A stretch of 64,000 nt of DNA from NCBI RefSeq assembly GCF_039535115.1, contig NZ_BAAAWO010000001.1, positions 3,410,001 to 3,474,000 of the forward strand, in the 5' to 3' direction. The notes under the pieces were generated by a model. The model did no database searches and was not told where the DNA came from. It worked only from the letters and a program-made list of their open reading frames with translations. Below, piece after piece: positions 59,454 through 64,000 of this stretch. Position numbers and translations under genes: made by a program. Positions within the stretch are counted from its first letter, which is position 1. Each line of letters begins with the position of its first letter. Source of the stretch: Paeniglutamicibacter sulfureus (lineage in GTDB: Bacteria; Actinomycetota; Actinomycetes; Actinomycetales; Micrococcaceae).

Positions 59454-60560
59454 ATGGTGCATCAAACACATGAGCCGGCAGTGCGGCCTCCGACCGGGGG
59501 CGGCGCACCGACGCCCGTCGCTCCCGTGAGACCTACCCGGCGGGCCCGCGCGCGCGCCTGGGTCACCGGGCATTGGGCCGGGCTGGCGGTCTGCGCCGTG
59601 GTGGTCCCGCTGTCCTTCCTGGTCCACCTGCTCGTCCCCTCGATCCCGGTCATGACCACGGCCGTGGTGCTGGGCATCCTGTCCGCAAACCTCCCGGGGA
59701 CGGGCCGGCTGGTGGAAGGGCCCTGGCAGAGGGGGCTGGGCTTCGCGGGGAAGAAACTCATGCGGGCCGGCATTGTGCTGCTGGGCCTGAAACTGAGCAT
59801 CGTCGATGTGCTTGAGCTGGGTTGGGCGACCTTCGGGGTGGTGGTGCTGGTCGTGTTGCTGGCTTTCGGCGGCACCTACCTGCTGGGCAAGGCGTTCCGC
59901 TTGCCGGGAGACCAGCCGCTGTTGATCGCCACCGGCTTCTCCATCTGCGGTGCCTCCGCCATCGGTGCGATGAGCGCGGTGCGCAGGTCAAAGGACGAGG
60001 ACACCGTAATCCCCGTGGCGCTGGTGACTTTGTGCGGCACCCTGGCCATTGCCGTGCTGCCGCTGCTGATGCGTCCGCTGGGGTTGGGCCCGGAGGCCTT
60101 CGGCCAGTGGGTCGGCGCCTCGGTCCACGACGTCGGCCAGGTCGTTGCCACCGCGCAGACCGCCGGGGCATCCGCGCTGGCCATTGCCATCGTCATCAAG
60201 CTCACCCGAGTGCTGACCCTGGCCCCGATGGTAGCCGCAGCCGGCATCATCAGCCGGCGCAACGGCCGGGCCGGTGACGGTGAAAAAGGCCTGAAGCTTC
60301 CGCCGATTGTTCCGGGATTCATCATTGGATTCGTGGTGCTGGTGGCGGTGCGCTCGATCTTCAACGTACCCACCGAGGTCCTGGAGGCCGTGACGATCGT
60401 GCAGGACGTGGTGTTGGCCGCCGCGCTCTTCGGACTGGGTTCGGCCGTGCGGATCCGCCAGCTTTTCGCCTCGAAGGGGGCCTCGATCCTGATGGCCATG
60501 TGTTCCTGGGCATTGATTGCCGGACTTGGCTACGCGGGGGTGCTCCTGCTGCAGATGTAG
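59454..60560 (+). CDS. YeiH-family putative sulfate/sulfite exporter
   Basis: Membrane protein of 368 residues of the YeiH (conserved hypothetical 698) family with about ten helices after a cytoplasmic Pro/Arg-rich N-terminus of 50 residues. Motifs: GKKLMRAGIVLLGLKLSIVD, LIATGFSICGASAIGAMSAV and WVGASVHDVGQVVATAQTAG. Homologues in taurine, isethionate and sulfoacetate clusters are believed to export sulfite or sulfate from C-S cleavage. ATG 59454 follows GAAGGAG. Last gene of the operon, followed by a strong terminator. Confidence 0.87.
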   Translation: MVHQTHEPAVRPPTGGGAPTPVAPVRPTRRARARAWVTGHWAGLAVCAVVVPLSFLVHLLVPSIPVMTTAVVLGILSANLPGTGRLVEGPWQRGLGFAGKKLMRAGIVLLGLKLSIVDVLELGWATFGVVVLVVLLAFGGTYLLGKAFRLPGDQPLLIATGFSICGASAIGAMSAVRRSKDEDTVIPVALVTLCGTLAIAVLPLLMRPLGLGPEAFGQWVGASVHDVGQVVATAQTAGASALAIAIVIKLTRVLTLAPMVAAAGIISRRNGRAGDGEKGLKLPPIVPGFIIGFVVLVAVRSIFNVPTEVLEAVTIVQDVVLAAALFGLGSAVRIRQLFASKGASILMAMCSWALIAGLGYAGVLLLQM

Positions 60561-60597
60561 TACGACGGCGGGAGACAACGCCCGCCACAAGTCGTGA

Positions 60598-60644
60598 GGG
60601 AACGGTGCGGGGCCGAACGAATCTTTCGGCCCCGCACTGTTCCC
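60598..60644. terminator. Strong terminator between converging operons
   Basis: 20-bp arms 60598-60617 and 60625-60644 (GGGAACGGTGCGGGGCC... and its complement with one G-T pair) around a 7-nt loop, followed by CTTTTC. It lies between the exporter gene (plus) and the VWA-protein gene (minus) and can serve the plus-strand operon directly. Confidence 0.85.
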
Positions 60645-60685
60645 CTTTTCGCGCTATCTCTTCGCTCGGAGCGGTCCCCCCCCGT

Positions 60686-62404
60686 TCAGCGCACTGAACG
60701 CAACGAGCGCTCCAACAGGCCCAACAGGTCACGCACGGTTTCCGAACCGCCCAGCCGGCCCGCGTCCAGGATGGCGTTGCGCCTGAAATACGGACTCATG
60801 TCCAGTCCCAGGCCAAGCCCCAGAATCGTGGTGCCGCCGGCCGCCTCGGCCTCGCGCAGCACATTGGCGAGGTCGTGCTGCAGGTAGTTCTCGTCGTTGG
60901 CGTTTGCCGTGGCGCCGTCCGCGGGGCTGCCGTCGGAGAGCACCACCAGGATCTTGCGTTCCTCGTCCCGCTGCCCGAGCCGGCCCAAGGCCCAGCGCAC
61001 GGCCTCCCCGTCGATTCCCTCGCGGTAGAGCGTCGGCTTGAGCATCGCTGCAAGCCCCAGGCGCCCGGTGCGCCACGAGGTCGCCGCATCCTTGAAAACC
61101 ACGTGGCTCAGTTCGTTCAGCCGCCCCGGATTCGGCGGGGTGCCTGCGCGGCGCCAGTCCTTCAGCGCCCGGCCGCCGTTCCAAGTGCCGGTGGTGTAGC
61201 CCAGCACCTCGCAGGGCACCTCGATGCGTTCCAGTGCCCGAGCCAGCACGTCAAGGAATGCCGCGAGTCCTTCCGCATGCTCCTTCATGGAGCCGGAACA
61301 GTCCACCAGGAATGTGAGGGTCGCGGCCGCGGAAGGTTCGAAGCGCTCGGTCTTGAACAGCCGGCGCTCGGTGGGCGAGGCCACCAATTGGCCCAGCCGG
61401 GTTCCGTCGAGCAGGCCCTCCTCCGTGCCCGAATCGTAGTCCGAGCGCCCGGGAACGCAGAGCAGCGACTGCAGGGACTTGGCCAGCAGCTGCACGTTCA
61501 CCGCCTCGGTGTGCACCCGGGCGGCGATGCGCTCGCGGTAGCTGCGAAGCAGGTCCTCGCGCACCAGTGTGGTGGCCGGGGAGATCTTGTCGTAGGCGCG
61601 GGTAAACACGGTGTATCCCTCGGGCGAGGAATCAAGGGCGCCGCTGGTTGCGCTGCCGGATGTCCCGATGGCAGCTGCATCGTGTTCGACATCCACCAGC
61701 AGGGAAAACTCCGGCGCCTTGGCTTGCTTTTCCTTGGCGCCCTTGCGGGCAGGTGCCGGGGATTCCAGGGCGCTGACGGCCTCCGCGACAAGTTCGGCGA
61801 CCAGCAGCGCATGCTGGGCGAACTCGGCCTGGTCGTGCTTGTACCGGCGAAGGCCCGGGAGCAACGGGCCGAGCGTCGAAGACAGGTTCGCTCGGGTCGC
61901 CTCGATCATGTCCTCGGATTCAAGGACCACCGGCTCCGAGCTGATCCGCGAGCGGGCCACCTGGAAGATCGTGTAGAGGAGCATGCCCAGGGCGGTTTCG
62001 GTCAGCCCGGAGGCGATGTATTCCTTGGACCATGCGACGTGCCGGGCCCGGAGATTCTCGATGACCCCTGGCAGGGTCGCCAGGGATTCGCAGCGGAATT
62101 GTTCCAGCACTTCAAAGACCAGCCTGGCACTGGGGGAGTGCGGGAGCAGGGCCAGATGCGCGGCGGTGTCCGAATGCAGCACGCGCAGGGCCATCCCATC
62201 GGCGGCACCGCGAAACGACGTGAAGCCGGCCCCTGCCGCCGGCGGATAGAGGTGCGGGGCATTGAACGGAAGCACGACGGTGCCGCGGTATGGGCGGGAA
62301 CCGAGCAGTTCGAGCCGCGGATCGGCGCCGAGGGCGCGCAGGGACGCTCCGCACAGTTCCCTGATTTCCTGGGCGCGGCGCGCGGGGGCCTGGGCTGCAC
62401 TCAT
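60686..62404 (-). CDS. CobT-like VWA-domain protein
   Basis: Protein of 572 residues with a helical N-terminal half and a C-terminal von Willebrand A domain. The MIDAS motif D-x-S-x-S is seen in FLVDCSGSMKEHAEGLAAFL, with downstream VVLSDGSPADG. The CobT/cobaltochelatase-subunit character is clear, but no CobN large subunit is present. It is paired with the CobS-like ATPase upstream (17 bp apart). Such MoxR-type/VWA pairs act as chaperones for metal or cofactor insertion, as in CoxD/CoxE or GvpN-type systems. ATG 62404 is used. Confidence 0.85.
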   Translation of the reverse strand: MSAAQAPARRAQEIRELCGASLRALGADPRLELLGSRPYRGTVVLPFNAPHLYPPAAGAGFTSFRGAADGMALRVLHSDTAAHLALLPHSPSARLVFEVLEQFRCESLATLPGVIENLRARHVAWSKEYIASGLTETALGMLLYTIFQVARSRISSEPVVLESEDMIEATRANLSSTLGPLLPGLRRYKHDQAEFAQHALLVAELVAEAVSALESPAPARKGAKEKQAKAPEFSLLVDVEHDAAAIGTSGSATSGALDSSPEGYTVFTRAYDKISPATTLVREDLLRSYRERIAARVHTEAVNVQLLAKSLQSLLCVPGRSDYDSGTEEGLLDGTRLGQLVASPTERRLFKTERFEPSAAATLTFLVDCSGSMKEHAEGLAAFLDVLARALERIEVPCEVLGYTTGTWNGGRALKDWRRAGTPPNPGRLNELSHVVFKDAATSWRTGRLGLAAMLKPTLYREGIDGEAVRWALGRLGQRDEERKILVVLSDGSPADGATANANDENYLQHDLANVLREAEAAGGTTILGLGLGLDMSPYFRRNAILDAGRLGGSETVRDLLGLLERSLRSVR

Positions 62405-62420
62405 GGCGTGCCCGGCTTCC

Positions 62421-63407
62421 CTAGGCCCCGACGGGAACGAGTGCGTAGGACTCGTCGAGTTCGGTGGCCATGGCACGCTGGTAGTACTCGGACACGATGA
62501 AGCGCTCGGCCTCGTCGCACTTGTTGACGAAGGAGAGCCTGAAGGCCAGTGCCGGATCGCGGAAGATGGAAACGTTCTGGGCCCAGGTGATCACCGTGCG
62601 TGGTGACATCAGGGTGGAGATGTCCCCGGCGGCGAAGCCGTCGCGGGTGAGGTTCGCAACGTCCACCATGGACCGAACCAGCTCCAGTCCGGCAGGGGTT
62701 CGTGCCAGCTCGGGAACACGGGAGGCAACGATCCGGACCTCTTCGTCCACCGGAAGGTAGTCGAGGGCGGCAACGATGTTCCACCGGTCCAGCTGGGCGT
62801 GGTTCAGCCGCTGCACCCCGTGGTAGAGGCCGTTGAGGTTTCCGAGTCCAACGGTGTTCGCCGTGGCAAAGAGCCGAAAGTGCGGGTGGGGGCGGATCAC
62901 GCGGTTCTGGTCGGGTAGCGTGAATCCGCCGTCGCGTTCCAGCAGCCGCTGGACCACGAACATGACATCGGGCCGCCCCGCATCGTATTCGTCGAAGACC
63001 AGGGCCATGGGCTGGACCATGGCCCAGGGAACCACGCCTTCCTGGAACTTGGTGGCCGGCTGGCCGTCCTGGATCACCACGGTGTCCTTGCCGACCAGGT
63101 CGAGCCGGCTGATGTGCCCATCGAGGTTCACCCTCATGAGGGGCCAATTCAGCCGCGCCGCAACCTGCTCGATGTGCGTGGATTTTCCCGTGCCGTGCAA
63201 ACCCTGGATCATGACCCGGCTGTTGTGGGTGAATCCGGCGAGGATGGCCACGGTGACATCCGGGTTGAACCGGTAGGCAGGGTCGATGGCCGGGACGTGG
63301 TCCGAGGTTTCGGTGAACTTGGGGGCCCGCAGGTCGCTGTCGATGCCGAAGGTCTCGCGGACGGAGACCAATTCCTGCTGCGCGAGGGGGGTGGCTTCCG
63401 GGTTCAT
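62421..63407 (-). CDS. CobS-like AAA+ ATPase (MoxR type)
   Basis: ATPase of 328 residues. Walker [10 protein letters not shown], Walker [21 protein letters not shown], sensor-1 [20 protein letters not shown] and the CobS-specific N-terminal part ([20 protein letters not shown]) are seen. MoxR/CobS-type ATPases power VWA partners in metal insertion into large enzymes. Start ATG 63407 is tentative; ATG 63419 overlaps the IclR stop and would add four residues. A target enzyme is not in the window, although it could lie beyond the left-reading edge of the IclR gene. Confidence 0.88.
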   Translation of the reverse strand: MNPEATPLAQQELVSVRETFGIDSDLRAPKFTETSDHVPAIDPAYRFNPDVTVAILAGFTHNSRVMIQGLHGTGKSTHIEQVAARLNWPLMRVNLDGHISRLDLVGKDTVVIQDGQPATKFQEGVVPWAMVQPMALVFDEYDAGRPDVMFVVQRLLERDGGFTLPDQNRVIRPHPHFRLFATANTVGLGNLNGLYHGVQRLNHAQLDRWNIVAALDYLPVDEEVRIVASRVPELARTPAGLELVRSMVDVANLTRDGFAAGDISTLMSPRTVITWAQNVSIFRDPALAFRLSFVNKCDEAERFIVSEYYQRAMATELDESYALVPVGA

Positions 63408-63412
63408 TTCCC

Positions 63413-64000
63413 TCACCATCCCGCCGCGATGGGTTCGGACTCCGGGGAACCCAGGTCCGCGTGGTCTTCGATGCGCGAGATGCTCTCGGCCGCTCGGCGA
63501 AGTGCGGGCAGCAACTTGAGCAGGTCCTCCGAGCTCTTGCGCATCATGGGGGCCTGCACCGCGATGCAGAGGTTCGAGCGCCCGGCCGGATTGGGAACCA
63601 GCACCGCCAGGCAAACCAGCCCGTCCAGGTATTCCTGGCGGTCCTCGGCGTATCCGTCGATCCGGATCCGGGCCAGTTCGGCCTCGATTTCCGCTTTGTC
63701 GGTGAGCGTGTGGGCCGTGAAGCGTTGCAGGGGTCCCGTGGCCAGGACGCGTTCGCGCTGGGTGGGCCCGAACTGGGCAAGGATCAGCTTTCCGCTGGCC
63801 GAGCAATGCACCGGCACCCGGGATCCGGGGCCCAGGTGCACGCGCAAGGGCTCGTTGGTCTCGACGCGGTCGAGGTAGATGACCTCGTTGCCGGACAGGG
63901 CGGTGATGTTGCAGCTCTCGCCGATCTCATCGACCAGGCCCCGCAGGATGGCGTGCCGCGTGCCGTGCCGGGTGTCATTGAGCAGCACGTCCTCGGCCAT
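63413..64000 (-). CDS. IclR-type regulator, effector domain (partial)
   Basis: C-terminal 195 residues of an IclR-family regulator; the gene continues beyond the window's right edge, so the N-terminal helix-turn-helix is not seen. Visible IclR features: [35 protein letters not shown] (effector pocket), [20 protein letters not shown] and [19 protein letters not shown]. It overlaps or abuts the CobS-like gene, so the three are one transcription unit. IclR regulators usually control catabolic operons. Confidence 0.85.
   Translation of the reverse strand: MAEDVLLNDTRHGTRHAILRGLVDEIGESCNITALSGNEVIYLDRVETNEPLRVHLGPGSRVPVHCSASGKLILAQFGPTQRERVLATGPLQRFTAHTLTDKAEIEAELARIRIDGYAEDRQEYLDGLVCLAVLVPNPAGRSNLCIAVQAPMMRKSSEDLLKLLPALRRAAESISRIEDHADLGSPESEPIAAGW

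Noticed and set aside
1..64000. CRISPR arrays, tRNA/rRNA genes, integrases, transposases
   Set aside because: None recognised on reading both strands; an automated tRNA and repeat search was not possible.

Overview
The window is high-GC, gene-dense actinobacterial DNA. Gene content and protein style (MetZ-type sulfhydrylase, RibH2-type lumazine synthase, ScfR/RamB-type regulator, DszA/DszC-type monooxygenases, CynX/NimT transporters, GTG/TTG starts and many 4-bp ATGA/GTGA overlaps) point to a soil Micrococcaceae of the Arthrobacter/Paeniglutamicibacter kind. This is an inference from the reading; no database was searched. No tRNA, rRNA, CRISPR array or insertion sequence was recognised.

Layout. 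0-4.3 kb: sensor kinase with a swapped H-box, SLC13-type permease and glycerate kinase. 4.4-8.4 kb: DsrE-like protein, YkvI-type permease with a clear promoter, PH-domain protein, DUF5937-type ArsR regulator and two small proteins. 8.3-15.1 kb (minus): a complete type I Wadjet defence operon, jetABCD, every junction a 4-bp overlap. 15.2-20.2 kb (minus): zinc uptake operon znuA-znuC-znuB-COG0523 GTPase-WD40-like protein-small Cys protein, with a 23-bp Zur-like palindrome in front. 20.9-25.6 kb: metZ, then a tandem glycine riboswitch ahead of a CycA-type glycine/D-serine/D-alanine permease, then a membrane protein. 25.7-30.0 kb is a decay zone: a shrunken copy of a luciferase-like monooxygenase gene, a SorC-type regulator reduced to its two ends, and a NimT transporter killed by a stop codon, mixed with intact ribH2 and the intact monooxygenase. 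30.1-33.1 kb: an intact NimT transporter with a FadR-type regulator and a palindromic operator, then a shikimate-dehydrogenase-like gene. 33.2-38.5 kb: two tandem secreted metallophosphoesterases (a duplication that includes the terminators) and an MFS transporter. 38.6-39.0 kb: a dead HicB antitoxin.

39.9-48.7 kb (plus): a ribose-type ABC importer (binding lipoprotein, double ATPase, two permeases) coupled to one DszA/NtaA-type and two DszC-type monooxygenases. This looks like one catabolic unit that imports an organic, probably sulfur-containing, compound and cleaves it oxidatively. I do not recognise the combination as a characterised system. 48.7-51.2 kb: GNAT acetyltransferase and ScfR-type regulator. 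51.3-60.6 kb (plus): universal stress protein, MocR/TauR-type regulator, alanine racemase, class III (taurine:pyruvate-like) aminotransferase, phosphate acetyltransferase, APC permease and YeiH-type exporter. This resembles taurine dissimilation but lacks sulfoacetaldehyde acetyltransferase (xsc). 60.7-64 kb (minus): an IclR-type regulator cut by the window edge, then a CobS-like AAA+ ATPase and a CobT-like VWA protein.

The strongest leads are the importer/monooxygenase cluster, the sulfonate-like operon without xsc, the Wadjet operon directly downstream of a zinc operon, the riboswitch with an unexplained ORF before its permease, and the cluster of freshly broken genes between 25.7 and 39.0 kb.
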